Origin: Chryseobacterium jejuense
GTDB taxonomy: Bacteria > Bacteroidota > Bacteroidia > Flavobacteriales > Weeksellaceae
Assembly (NCBI RefSeq): GCF_017877355.1
Contig: NZ_JAGIPR010000004.1
Span: forward strand, 124,001-188,000
DNA length: 64,000 bases
Direction of reading: 5' to 3'
The notes beneath the pieces are model-generated. The model had not been told where the DNA came from, made no database searches, and worked only from the letters and a program-made list of their open reading frames with translations. This document shows, piece by piece, positions 8,540 to 17,861 of the stretch. Within the stretch, counting starts at the first letter, position 1. Each line of letters opens with the position of its first letter. The translations under genes were made by a program, and so were the position numbers.

Positions 8540-9640
8540 ATGCAGAATATGGCGTGCAGATATAGGTTCATCCTTATTTTCTTTTTCGTTAATCAATTAA
8601 TGTTCTCACAAAATAGCAAGAAATATATTGATTCTATAAGACAGGCCTTTCATATTCCTGAAGTAAGTTATGCCGTAATTAATGAAAAGAATATAAAAAA
8701 TATAGGTACCCTTGGATTTCATGCCGTAAATCTCAAAGATTCAGCCACTTTAAATGACCGGTTTCATATAGGATCCAATACCAAGGCAATGACAGCCTTT
8801 TTGATTGCAAAATATGTTGAAAAAGGAAAGCTTGAATGGAATACCAAATTTTTCGACCTCTTCCCTGAATGGAAAAATGAATCAAGAAAAGAATATTACA
8901 ATATAACATTAGAAGAACTTCTCTCACATCGCGCTTTTATCCAGCCTTTCCAAGGAGAGAATGATCCTCAGATCCCTAACTTCGAAGGCACCAAAGCTGT
9001 AAAAAGACAACAATTTGGAAAATTCGTTCTTACATTAGCCCCATCTGTTCCAGACAGTGATCATCCTTATGTTTATTCAAATGCAGGATACACATTGGCT
9101 GCTTTAATGGTAGAAAAAGTTACCCAAAAAAGCTGGGAAGAACTCATGGATAAAGTTTTTAATACCGACCTTAAACTTAATATTAAACTATCCTGGCCCG
9201 AAAATCAAAAAGCAAAAGACACATGGGGGCATTCCTTTGAAAACGGACAGCTCCTTCCCATTCCTTCTACAACAGATTATCACCTGGATTACACTGAACC
9301 TGCAGGAGATCTTAATATCAAGTTGCCTGATTATATCAAATTCATTCAAATGAACCTAAAAGGGTTGAAAGGGAAAAATAACTATTTGAAAACATCTACC
9401 TATCAATACATACACAATCATTTTCCTCAGTATTCCATGGGCTGGTACAACATCACCGAAAAAAATATACACTGGTCTAACCACTCGGGAACAGCCGGAA
9501 CTTATTATACCTTGGTTCATATGGATAAGACCAATAATATCGCCTATATTATTTTCACAAATTCTTTTAATGAAGAAACAACCAGTGGAGTCAGATTAAT
9601 GATGCGCTATCTTAAACAAAATTATAATCCAGATCATTAA
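8540..9640 (+). CDS. Secreted serine hydrolase, beta-lactamase family
   Basis: 366 residues. The N-terminus is a signal peptide ending MFSQ (about residue 24); an internal ATG (M4) is an alternative start. Catalytic motifs are complete: S79-N-T-K82, Y179-S-N181 and HSG in NHSGTAGTYY near residue 313. The protein is probably periplasmic. It differs in sequence from the preceding hydrolase, so the two are not a recent tandem duplication. Substrate unknown. Confidence 0.8.
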   Translation: MQNMACRYRFILIFFFVNQLMFSQNSKKYIDSIRQAFHIPEVSYAVINEKNIKNIGTLGFHAVNLKDSATLNDRFHIGSNTKAMTAFLIAKYVEKGKLEWNTKFFDLFPEWKNESRKEYYNITLEELLSHRAFIQPFQGENDPQIPNFEGTKAVKRQQFGKFVLTLAPSVPDSDHPYVYSNAGYTLAALMVEKVTQKSWEELMDKVFNTDLKLNIKLSWPENQKAKDTWGHSFENGQLLPIPSTTDYHLDYTEPAGDLNIKLPDYIKFIQMNLKGLKGKNNYLKTSTYQYIHNHFPQYSMGWYNITEKNIHWSNHSGTAGTYYTLVHMDKTNNIAYIIFTNSFNEETTSGVRLMMRYLKQNYNPDH

Positions 9641-9647
9641 AAAATTA

Positions 9648-9820
9648 ATGTTAGCCTTAGACTATCATCGTGATGCGATTCTGCCCACTTATGAAAAAAA
9701 GAGATTTACAAAATAATCAATGAGTTTGCGAAAAATGGGGGTTCAGTATTTTTGCTTGAAGGCTACAACGATCTGAAAAATGATTGTACAAAATATATTG
9801 AGCTGCAATGGAATAAATAA
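9648..9820 (+). pseudogene. Frameshifted small gene (57 codons if repaired)
   Basis: An ATG at 9648 opens a frame MLALDYHRDAILPTYEKK that runs into a seven-A tract (9694-9700). A different frame then continues EIYKIINEFAKNGGSVFLLE and ends QWNK-TAA at 9820. One extra A would join both halves into a continuous 57-residue protein with normal amino-acid composition. It is therefore either a decayed gene, a phase-variable homopolymer, or a sequencing error. No family is recognised. Confidence 0.45.
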
Positions 9821-9862
9821 ACAACCATTCACCTAAATTTACACAAGCAATCCGTATTTGAT

Positions 9863-10288
9863 ATGAACATCCAGGAACAAATTTTAGAGTACATCAATAA
9901 CCAGCCTGAACCCAAATGTAATGACATGCAAGAGCTTCATCGTCTCATACTGGAACTTATGCCGGATAGTAAATTGTGGTTTTTGGACGGTAAAAACGAT
10001 GAAGGCAAAACCGTTTCCAATCCGAATATCGGATATGGACTCCTAATCATTCAATATGCAGAGGATAAAACCAAAGAGTTTTATCAGATCGGAATGAGCG
10101 CCAATACCATCGGAATATCTGTTTATATTATGGGAATAGACGATAAAACCTATTTGGCCAGAACCTTTGGAGCAGAAATAGGGAAAGCAAGTGTAACAGG
10201 ATATTGTATTAAGTTTAAAGCCCTGAAAGACATCAACATTGAGGTTCTTAAGGCTGCAATACAATATGGCTACCAGCAAAAGCCTTAA
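9863..10288 (+). CDS. DUF1801 (YdhG-like) domain protein
   Basis: 141 residues, cytoplasmic. The start I..YINNQPEPKCNDMQELHRLI and the KLWFLDGKN block near residues 37-45 are typical of DUF1801, a small fold of unknown function related to iron-binding frataxin-like proteins by structure. The C-terminal end keeps the family's KFKALKDIN...L segment. It precedes two small membrane-associated genes by 29 and 25 bases and may be co-transcribed with them. Confidence 0.7.
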   Translation: MNIQEQILEYINNQPEPKCNDMQELHRLILELMPDSKLWFLDGKNDEGKTVSNPNIGYGLLIIQYAEDKTKEFYQIGMSANTIGISVYIMGIDDKTYLARTFGAEIGKASVTGYCIKFKALKDINIEVLKAAIQYGYQQKP

Positions 10289-10317
10289 TTTTATAGTAAA
10301 ATTCATCAGCACCAATC

Positions 10318-10614
10318 ATGGAAACAGCACCAAAAATGGCCAGTAAACTTACTTTATTCCTCATCCTAGGGATATTATCTCTTCTTGTGGGATTATTTTT
10401 TTCTTATACAGCCTTCACCCGTGTTTCCGCAGCAGATGGACTGGCAGGAATGTATATATTATTGGGACTGATTCCAGTTGTTCTCCTCATCATTACAGAC
10501 AGAATTTGTGTCTGGCAATTTGGCGCAAAAAAAGTTAACAAAGTACAGTTTTATATTACAGGAATATTGGTCTTACTCTTTATCCTGAACTGGATAAGGC
10601 TACAGGCTCAATAA
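10318..10614 (+). CDS. Small membrane protein, three predicted TM helices
   Basis: 98 residues, mostly hydrophobic: helices at about 10-30, 42-60 and 74-94, separated by short polar loops (one with RVSAADG, one with CVWQFGAKKVNK). No family motif is recognised. Its tight spacing to the genes on either side suggests an operon with the DUF1801 gene and the next single-pass protein. Confidence 0.55.
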   Translation: METAPKMASKLTLFLILGILSLLVGLFFSYTAFTRVSAADGLAGMYILLGLIPVVLLIITDRICVWQFGAKKVNKVQFYITGILVLLFILNWIRLQAQ

Positions 10615-10639
10615 AAAGATTAAAAAATGACTAATAAAC

Positions 10640-11302
10640 ATGAAAAAAGCATTTAAAATTATAGGAATCACTCTCGGAGTCCTTGTATTATTTCTCATAG
10701 CCAGCAATTTTATACAAATCAATGAAAGAGAAACTCTTCTTTATAAAGTTCAACAATATGTAACCTATAGCAAAGAAGACTGGAAAAATTATGAAACCAA
10801 TCAGAAAATTTTGGCAGATAATCCAGCCGGGTCATCTCAAACATCCGCTGTGGCTGTACCTGTAAAAGATTTCCATCCTTATAATATCGATTTATTACCT
10901 GAAAGTGCTAAAAAGGAAGAATTAAAAAAAATTGAGAATGCTCATTTTGAAAATTTAATTCCGGCCCAAAAAAGTCCGGATGATGAAGATGCTCAAATCG
11001 CGCTTATCAAATTTACCCAAAGACGCTTGACAGATGTTATCATCAATCAAAGGCTAAGTATCAAAATCGGAAAATGTTATGAAAATCCAGATAAAGGAAA
11101 AAACTACAGCTGTGTAAGCTGTATGATCTTATTGTACAACAGAGAAAAAAATGATTGGCAGGAAGCTCCTGATGGGGAAAATTTCCTGGATAATTCTTAT
11201 GATTTCTATCAGACCTCTGAAGGTGGTGATTGGGATGCAAAAGAGTTATCCATGTTCATCCCGTATGATAATGCTCTTTTTAAAAAGTATGAAAAAAAAT
11301 AA
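10640..11302 (+). CDS. Hypothetical single-pass or signal-anchored protein
   Basis: 220 residues. The N-terminal hydrophobic segment (about 6-24) has no clear cleavage site, so a membrane anchor is likely. The rest is soluble, charged and exported, with three Cys residues in about 15 residues (CYENPDKGKNYSCVSC, near 142-157), which could form a disulfide or bind metal. It ends in a Lys-rich tail. Family unknown. Confidence 0.5.
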   Translation: MKKAFKIIGITLGVLVLFLIASNFIQINERETLLYKVQQYVTYSKEDWKNYETNQKILADNPAGSSQTSAVAVPVKDFHPYNIDLLPESAKKEELKKIENAHFENLIPAQKSPDDEDAQIALIKFTQRRLTDVIINQRLSIKIGKCYENPDKGKNYSCVSCMILLYNREKNDWQEAPDGENFLDNSYDFYQTSEGGDWDAKELSMFIPYDNALFKKYEKK

Positions 11303-11353
11303 ATAGCAGCACCTCCACAAAAAACTAATAAGATTTTATAAACTCCTTTCCAA

Positions 11354-12073
11354 ATGCTGATAAAACATAATTTTTCACTTTTCCTTCTGCTCCTACTTTT
11401 CATCTCCTGTAAAGAAAAAATACAGCATGAAAATAACTTTGTCATGTATCAGGTGAATCCTAAAAAGCAGACTGTAAAACTATATTGGAAGAACAGTAAA
11501 AATGAAATTCTAAAAAGCATTCACAATCTTAAAAATGAGACAGAGTCCAAAAATGAAAAATTAGTTTTCGCCATGAACGGTGGAATGTTTGAAGCAGATA
11601 ATACCCCAAAAGGACTGTATATTGAAAACTTCCAAACTCTAAAATCTATAGACACATTGCAAGGTTCCGGAAATTTCTACCTTCAGCCCAATGGAATATT
11701 TTATATCACCCAAAACCATCAACCCGGCATTATTGAAACTAAAAAATTCAGACAAAATAAGTCAGTCCAGTATGCCACTCAATCCGGACCAATGTTATTA
11801 ACTGAGGGAAAGATAAATCCTATCTTTCAAAAAGATTCTAAAAATCTGAATATCAGAAATGGTGTTGGTATTTTGGAAAATGGAGAGATTATTTTTGCAA
11901 TGTCTAAAAAAGAAGTTAATTTCTATAGTCTCGCCCTACTTTTTAAGGAAATGGGCTGCAAAAATGCTTTATATCTCGATGGCTATGTGTCCAGAGCCTA
12001 TCTTCCAGAAAAAAACTGGATTCAGACTGATGGAGACTTTGGAGTGGTGATAGGAATTACAGAGTCTCAATAG
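11354..12073 (+). CDS. Phosphodiester glycosidase family lipoprotein (NAGPA domain)
   Basis: 239 residues. The lipobox FISC followed by KEK places the lipidated Cys near residue 19. The mature part carries the conserved blocks of the PF09992/DUF2233 family: FAMNGGMF near 73-80, QSGPMLL near 142-148, NIRNGVGI near 164-171 and LYLDGYVSRAYLP near 210-222. The human relative cleaves mannose-6-phosphate phosphodiesters; bacterial members act on cell-envelope phosphodiester glycosides. The usual LDGGGSS-like ending is here LDGYVSRA, a divergence seen in some bacterial members. Probably periplasmic. Confidence 0.75.
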   Translation: MLIKHNFSLFLLLLLFISCKEKIQHENNFVMYQVNPKKQTVKLYWKNSKNEILKSIHNLKNETESKNEKLVFAMNGGMFEADNTPKGLYIENFQTLKSIDTLQGSGNFYLQPNGIFYITQNHQPGIIETKKFRQNKSVQYATQSGPMLLTEGKINPIFQKDSKNLNIRNGVGILENGEIIFAMSKKEVNFYSLALLFKEMGCKNALYLDGYVSRAYLPEKNWIQTDGDFGVVIGITESQ

Positions 12074-12172
12074 AATTTATTTTCATTCAATAAATCATTC
12101 ATAACAGGTAAAATATACTTACCTTTCTCTTAAACTTTATCTAAAGATTAACCCTATCATTTCCTATTAAAC

Positions 12173-12712
12173 ATGAAAAAAATCATATTAGACCTGGCAA
12201 CAACCTTAGACGGATTTATTGAAGGGCCCAACGGAGAAATCGATTGGTGCATCATGGATGAGGATATGGATTTTGATGGTTTTATCTCAGGAATCGATAC
12301 TATTTTCTATGGAAGAGTGAGCTATGATGCATGGGGAAATTATCAACCTGATGAAAATGCAGCTCCGGAAGAACTGAAATTCTGGAAAACCATTCATGCA
12401 AAGAAAAAATTCGTGTTTTCAAGCCAAAATCGGGAAGATGAAAAGGCTACATTCATCCATTCTGATCTTGTAAAAAAAGTTTCAGACATAAAAAAACAAG
12501 GTGGAAAAGATATCTGGCTGTATGGTGGAGCAAGTCTTATCAAAACTTTCATTCAAAATAATCTGATTGATGTGTACAGAATCTCTGTGCACCCGGTTGC
12601 TTTAGGTAACGGAAAACCTCTTTTTGAAGATGTAAAAGATAGGTTAAATTTAAAACTTATTGAAACCCATGTTTTTAAATCCGGTGTTGTACAACTTATT
12701 TATCTTCCATAA
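12173..12712 (+). CDS. Dihydrofolate reductase family protein (RibD C-terminal fold)
   Basis: 179 residues starting MKKIILDLATTLDGFIEGPNG, the standard opening of stand-alone RibD-C/DHFR-like proteins. Other family blocks are FYGRVSYDAW near 43-52 and IWLYGGASLIKTFIQNNLID near 116-135, which form the NADPH pocket in RibD. Such proteins are NADPH-binding reductases of unknown substrate. The ribB gene is far away at 27.6 kb, so a riboflavin role is not implied. Confidence 0.85.
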   Translation: MKKIILDLATTLDGFIEGPNGEIDWCIMDEDMDFDGFISGIDTIFYGRVSYDAWGNYQPDENAAPEELKFWKTIHAKKKFVFSSQNREDEKATFIHSDLVKKVSDIKKQGGKDIWLYGGASLIKTFIQNNLIDVYRISVHPVALGNGKPLFEDVKDRLNLKLIETHVFKSGVVQLIYLP

Positions 12713-12746
12713 ACTGTAATCTTATAATAAAACACGATCCTTACTC

Positions 12747-13121
12747 ATGAATATAAAACTAGACTCCATCATTCTGTATGTACAAAATACTGATCTACTC
12801 AAGCTTTTTTATGTTGAAAACTTTAACCTGAAGGTGATCGAAGAAGGTACTGCATGGGTTTTGATGAATGCAGGAACTATCAATATTGGGCTTCATAAAA
12901 TCGGAGATCAGTATTTGGAAAAAATAGAAACCGGTTACCAATTTGATAACAATACCAAACTTGTTTTTGAAGTGGATACAGATATTGAATCAGTAAGAAA
13001 TGAACTGCTCTCAAAAAAAGTTGAGATGAGAGCTATTAAAACTTTTGAAAACTATGACTTCTGGTTGTGTGACGGCACGGATCCTGAGGGAAATGTATTT
13101 CAGCTAAAATGCAGAAAATAG
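12747..13121 (+). CDS. VOC family (glyoxalase/bleomycin-resistance fold) protein
   Basis: 124 residues with one vicinal-oxygen-chelate domain. It shows the paired beta-alpha-beta-beta-beta pattern (SIILYVQNTDLLKLFYVENFNLKV...) and the typical ending DPEGNVFQL. The ligand positions are partly degenerate (no His at the first strand), so metal-dependent catalysis is uncertain. It lies 34 bases after the reductase gene and is probably co-expressed with it. Confidence 0.8.
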   Translation: MNIKLDSIILYVQNTDLLKLFYVENFNLKVIEEGTAWVLMNAGTINIGLHKIGDQYLEKIETGYQFDNNTKLVFEVDTDIESVRNELLSKKVEMRAIKTFENYDFWLCDGTDPEGNVFQLKCRK

Positions 13122-13169
13122 CACCTGAAGCTAGATTTTTAACTTTTTAATCCTATTAAAACTCATACC

Positions 13170-13949
13170 ATGAAAACAAAGAATATACTTGGATTTTTAT
13201 TTTTACTTAATGTTCATTTTTTATTCGGACAAAATATATCCTCCATTGAAAAACAGCTGAATGATGCCTTTCAAAAGATTAATTATTGGTCTTCCGAAGG
13301 CAGAGATCATGAAAAGTCTTATGATTCTTTAGCTTCTGCCAACATAAAATTTGAAAATTTATTAGTCAGATATACTTCTTTACATCCTCAGACCCTCCAT
13401 CATGATTTTAAATCTTTAGAGAAAATCGGACTCTCTGTTGCAACTTCAGAAGATGGTAAATTCCGGATTTATTCATGGGATACTTGGACAGGCGGAACCA
13501 TGCATTTTTTCAAAAATGTATACCAATATGAAGCAGATAAAAAAGTATATTCTAAGGCAGTAGAGAGCCAGGGTGAAGGTGATCCGGGATGTTATTATTA
13601 CCAGATTAATGATATCATCTCCGAAAACAAAAAATATTACCTTACTCAAAGTAAAGCCATACTAAGTTCCGGCATGAGTTACCATGCTATCAAAGTTTTT
13701 TCCATTGATAACGGACAACTGAATGATAAAGCTCAACTCATCAGGACCCAAAGCGGTATCAAAAATCAGCTGGGTTACGAAGTAGACCTTACTGCCTCTG
13801 CCAACAGACAATATGAAGGTAGAGATTATGATATTGAATACAACTCTAAAAATAAAATCATCAGTATTCCTTTAATACAGGCAGATTCTAAAGTGACAGC
13901 CAAGAAGATCAGATATCAGTTTAAGGGGAAATATTTTGAAAAGTTATAA
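13170..13949 (+). CDS. Hypothetical secreted protein
   Basis: 259 residues with a signal peptide ending LFGQ (about residue 21). The mature chain starts with an amphipathic helix (SIEKQLNDAFQKI), followed by beta-rich sequence with SEDGKFRIYSWDTWTGGTMHF near 90-110 and a Tyr-rich centre. Proteins of this type are common and uncharacterised in flavobacteria. No catalytic motif is seen. Confidence 0.55.
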   Translation: MKTKNILGFLFLLNVHFLFGQNISSIEKQLNDAFQKINYWSSEGRDHEKSYDSLASANIKFENLLVRYTSLHPQTLHHDFKSLEKIGLSVATSEDGKFRIYSWDTWTGGTMHFFKNVYQYEADKKVYSKAVESQGEGDPGCYYYQINDIISENKKYYLTQSKAILSSGMSYHAIKVFSIDNGQLNDKAQLIRTQSGIKNQLGYEVDLTASANRQYEGRDYDIEYNSKNKIISIPLIQADSKVTAKKIRYQFKGKYFEKL

Positions 13950-14011
13950 CAGGTTTTTAACAGCATCAATATTTTCTCTGTTTGCATTAATTTTCGAAAA
14001 GGATTTGAAAC

Positions 14012-14515
14012 ATGTCAGTTATCATTGAAATAAAAAACAGAACCAATTGGTTGGTAACCCTTATCATGGGCATAGCTTTAGTAGTATGTATGTTTATCAT
14101 TTTAATTCTAATGCCTTTGATGTCTATAGAAGAAACCTATTTCTTATCTATATTCAGCTATATCACTAAAGTAATTCCTTTTGCAGCATTTTTTACCCTT
14201 TTCTTATATTTCTGGCTCTGGAATACTTTTGGAAAAACAATTCTCAGTATTAAGCCTGATTCTATAAGTGTAAGATATAAAAATAAATTATTTACAAGTT
14301 CAAAAACATTTCTGAAACAGGAAATTAAAGATATTCAGACGCTAGACTTTAGAATAGAAAAGACTCAGTTAGGTACCCGCTATCATTTTTCATGGGCAGA
14401 TGCTACTTATTCTGTTGTATTAATGAATAAGGATGGTGAAATAAGAATTATTGACTGGGTTACAAAAGAGAAAGCAGATGAAATAGCTGACAGAATAAAA
14501 AAAGTATGGTATTAA
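14012..14515 (+). CDS. Membrane protein with PH-like C-terminal domain
   Basis: 167 residues with two TM helices at about 13-38 and 50-72. A soluble beta-rich domain follows, with the pattern LSIKPDSISVRYKNKLF...EIKDIQ and an ending helix DEIADRIKKVWY. This layout resembles bacterial PH (DUF304-like) membrane proteins, but the match is by architecture only. The gene stands alone. The 180 bases after it show no terminator or other clear element. Confidence 0.5.
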   Translation: MSVIIEIKNRTNWLVTLIMGIALVVCMFIILILMPLMSIEETYFLSIFSYITKVIPFAAFFTLFLYFWLWNTFGKTILSIKPDSISVRYKNKLFTSSKTFLKQEIKDIQTLDFRIEKTQLGTRYHFSWADATYSVVLMNKDGEIRIIDWVTKEKADEIADRIKKVWY

Positions 14516-14695
14516 ATAATGATAAAAACTGATAAATCTAAACACAGCCGCTGTATTTCAAAAATAAAAAGAAATATTATAAAGCCTTATGATGCCTATC
14601 AATGCTCAAAGTTTTATGAAATTAGCTAAATAAGTTTTATTTTTTTTGTAATTCTAAGTCATTAGGATTTATATTAGACCTCTAAAACGATTCCC

Positions 14696-16078
14696 ATGAA
14701 AAGGCTATTTTATATCTTGATTTTAATGATCCTGAGCAGCCACCTAACTGCTCAAACAGAAAACTATATCGTTAGTTTTGAACAATTTCAGAAAAACTTC
14801 AACACCGGAAAATACGATGAAATTTTCAACAGCTTTTCCTCCGAAATGAAACAATCATTGCCCATTGAAAAGAATAAACAGTTTTTGTCTGGCCTGAAGA
14901 ATCAAGTCGGAAATGTGAAAAGTACAGAATTCATGGGCTATCAACAATCAACGTATGCAGCTTATAAAACCCAATTTGAAAAAGGAATTCTGATGGTTAA
15001 CATTTCATTAGATTCTCAACATAAAATCAATGGTCTATTTATTAAACCTTATGAAGACCCGAAGAAAATAATCAATGTCCTTAGCTCCTATCCAAAAGAA
15101 ATAGCAGAAGCTATTTATTCTACAGCAGTCAAATTTCCTGAAAACACTCAGCTTTCCATTGCAGTCATTCAAAATGGAAAAACAGATTATTATGGTATTA
15201 TTAAAGATCATAACTCGATAAAGCCCATTGAAAATCAAAATAAGATCTTTGAAATCGGTTCTATTTCAAAAGTATTTACGTCTACTGTTCTCGCTTCTCT
15301 CGTAGAATCTAATAAAATTAAGCTTAAGGATCCTATCAATTCATATTATTCATTCCCATTTAAAGAGAATAGAAAGATCAGCTTTGAAGAGCTTGCAAAT
15401 CATACGTCCGGACTTCCTCGCCTACCCCAAAACCTGAATTTATTAAATTTAAATAATCCATATCAGGGATATCATACACCAGAACTTGAGGATTATCTTA
15501 AAAATTTAATGACCATTGATCATACAATATCTAAAAATTTTTCTTACTCTAATCTCGGCGCAGGATTATTGGGATATACCCTAGGACTGTCACAAAAAAC
15601 TACATTTCAAAACTTACTGCAAAAAACGGTTTTTGATCAATATGGAATGACTCAGTCTTTTACCACTTCCCAGAATTTAGGTGAAACGCTTATCAAAGGA
15701 CATAATATCAATGGAGAGCTTGTTTCCAACTGGGATTGGGATGTCCTTTTCGGTGCCGGTGGGATTTTATCCACTGCCGGAGACCTTGTAAAATTTGTAA
15801 ATGCCCAATTTAATCCTAAACATAAAGAATTGGCTTTAACCAGAAATCCCACGTTTACCGTTAATGATCAAACAAAAATCGGTTTAGGCTGGCATATTAT
15901 TACCACCAAAAACAATAAGGAAGTCCTGTTTCACAATGGTGGAACCGGCGGATATTCTTCTTCAATGACTCTTAATATGGAGAATCAAACAGCTGTCATT
16001 ATTCTTTCCAATGTTGCTTCAATCAATGAATCTGTTGATCATCTGTGCTTTGAACTATTAGCCCAGACAACAAAATAG
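14696..16078 (+). CDS. Serine hydrolase with N-terminal DUF3887-like domain
   Basis: 460 residues with a signal peptide ending LTAQ (residue 20). Residues about 25-118 form a DUF3887-like alpha+beta module (FQKNFNTGKYDEIFNSFSSEMK...) often fused to exported hydrolases. Residues about 135-455 are the beta-lactamase-fold domain with S189-I-S-K192, Y284-S-N286 and HNG in FHNGGTGGYSSS near 411. All catalytic motifs are intact. Probably periplasmic; the substrate is unknown. Confidence 0.85.
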   Translation: MKRLFYILILMILSSHLTAQTENYIVSFEQFQKNFNTGKYDEIFNSFSSEMKQSLPIEKNKQFLSGLKNQVGNVKSTEFMGYQQSTYAAYKTQFEKGILMVNISLDSQHKINGLFIKPYEDPKKIINVLSSYPKEIAEAIYSTAVKFPENTQLSIAVIQNGKTDYYGIIKDHNSIKPIENQNKIFEIGSISKVFTSTVLASLVESNKIKLKDPINSYYSFPFKENRKISFEELANHTSGLPRLPQNLNLLNLNNPYQGYHTPELEDYLKNLMTIDHTISKNFSYSNLGAGLLGYTLGLSQKTTFQNLLQKTVFDQYGMTQSFTTSQNLGETLIKGHNINGELVSNWDWDVLFGAGGILSTAGDLVKFVNAQFNPKHKELALTRNPTFTVNDQTKIGLGWHIITTKNNKEVLFHNGGTGGYSSSMTLNMENQTAVIILSNVASINESVDHLCFELLAQTTK

Positions 16079-16144
16079 CTCTTCCTTTTCTTACAATCAA
16101 ATGTAACACGATGCTGCTTTCAATTGTTTTATAATAAAAATTAC

Positions 16145-17755
16145 ATGAGAACTATTTTAGCCTGCCTCATTATACTCTCGGCAGTCAATCCTCTTTTTTC
16201 ACAAAAAGCAAAACAGCTGGAACAATTATTAGCGGCATATGACAAAGCAGATCAATTCAGCGGTACTGTCCTTGTTGCTGAAAAAGGAAAAATCATTTTT
16301 GAACAAAGTTATGGCTATAGAAACGGTCCCAAAAAAGAAAAAAACACCAATAATAGCCTTTACCGGATTTTTTCCACCACAAAAATGTTCACCGCTACAG
16401 TTATTCTGAAGCTGGAAGAAGAAGGAAAATTATCTATTAACGACAAACTTTCCAAATATTACCCGAACTTTCCCAAAGGAGACAGCATTACGATAGCCAA
16501 TCTTCTTGCCCATACCTCCGGAATCCCCAATGATACTGACTCCGAAAACACTGTAAATGAAGAAACATTCATGAAGTTCATTGCTGCAAAACCATTGAAT
16601 TTTTCTCCGGGTAAACAATGGGATTATTCCAATTCAGGATATTATATTCTGGGATATATCATCAAAAAAGTAACCGGATCAGACTATGAAAAAGCTATTG
16701 AAAGCTATATCCTGAAACCTCTGCAAATAAATCACACTGGTTTTCAATTTAATACAGTTACAGACAAGAACAAAGCTTTTGGATATGAATTTTTATCACC
16801 TAATACTTCCAATGAAGCCTTACGTTTTAAAACCGATCACCCTTTTGCTGCCGGGGCCATGTATTCTACCGTTGAGGATCTCTTCAAATTCAATGAAGCC
16901 CTTAAAAACTATAAAATTCTGAAGAAAGAAACCCTTGATAAAATGTTTACTCCTTATCTTAAAGATCATTATGGATTAGGTTCTCAAATATCAATGATTA
17001 ATGGTAAAAAAAGAGTGGGGCATGATGGTGGTGGCCCAGGTTATCGAAGCAGGTATTATAGAATATTGGAAGATGACATCTGCCTTATTGTGATGTCGAA
17101 TTCTGATTTATCACACACAGATACTATTATTCCAAAGATTGAAAATATACTATACAACAAGCCTTACAAAATTCCTGCAATCGCAAAAATGAATCCACAA
17201 CAATTAAAAAATCTGGAAGGAATTTACTCTACAGGAGCTACTGATTTCTATGTAACGGTTGTGGATGGACAAGTTATTTTCAGGGAAAAAGGATATCCTG
17301 CCTGTTCATTATTCCCTGTTAGCACTACATTATTTCAATTAGATGACAAATTCACATTCAACTTTAAACCTGACGAAACAGGAAAAATGAATTCATTAAC
17401 AGTTAAATTCCGCGACGGAAGTGTAAAAACAGGAACAAGAAAAACAACCCACTATCTTTGGGGAATCATTGGAAATGCCACTCCAGGCGGCTGGGAAGGA
17501 AAAGATACCCCATTGCTGGTAGATCAAAAAAATCCAACCCTTTATTTCCTCAACAATTTTCATCTCAAAAAAGGAAACCTGAAATTCAGGCTTGATAATG
17601 ATTGGGGATATAACCTTGGCTTAAATAATGATGGAAAAACCGTTGCTCTTAATGCCTATGATTTTCCGATAGCGGAAGATGACCAGTATGATATTGTATT
17701 GGATATGTCTGATCCTATAAAACCTCAGTATAGCATTAAAAAATCTGTTCTGTAA
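16145..17755 (+). CDS. Serine hydrolase with C-terminal lipocalin-like extension
   Basis: 536 residues from the ATG at 16145, which gives a standard signal peptide ending LFSQ (residue 20). An upstream in-frame TTG at 16124 would put seven polar residues in front and is less likely. The catalytic motifs are S77-T-T-K80, Y161-S-N163 and HDG in GHDGGGPGYRS near 300. Residues about 350-536 form a beta-rich extension of the type found after such domains. It starts 66 bases after the previous hydrolase gene and may be co-transcribed with it. Confidence 0.85.
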   Translation: MRTILACLIILSAVNPLFSQKAKQLEQLLAAYDKADQFSGTVLVAEKGKIIFEQSYGYRNGPKKEKNTNNSLYRIFSTTKMFTATVILKLEEEGKLSINDKLSKYYPNFPKGDSITIANLLAHTSGIPNDTDSENTVNEETFMKFIAAKPLNFSPGKQWDYSNSGYYILGYIIKKVTGSDYEKAIESYILKPLQINHTGFQFNTVTDKNKAFGYEFLSPNTSNEALRFKTDHPFAAGAMYSTVEDLFKFNEALKNYKILKKETLDKMFTPYLKDHYGLGSQISMINGKKRVGHDGGGPGYRSRYYRILEDDICLIVMSNSDLSHTDTIIPKIENILYNKPYKIPAIAKMNPQQLKNLEGIYSTGATDFYVTVVDGQVIFREKGYPACSLFPVSTTLFQLDDKFTFNFKPDETGKMNSLTVKFRDGSVKTGTRKTTHYLWGIIGNATPGGWEGKDTPLLVDQKNPTLYFLNNFHLKKGNLKFRLDNDWGYNLGLNNDGKTVALNAYDFPIAEDDQYDIVLDMSDPIKPQYSIKKSVL

Positions 17756-17861
17756 AATTGATATCATAAAACCATTCTATGTTGAATGTTTTTTTTTATT
17801 TGAAACAGGAATTCATATTTTTCTTATTTTTACATGATAAAAATCATATCACAAAACGTTT

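Noticed and set aside
16124..16144. Upstream TTG start of the serine hydrolase at 16145
   Set aside because: It would put seven polar residues ahead of a standard signal peptide; the ATG at 16145 is better.
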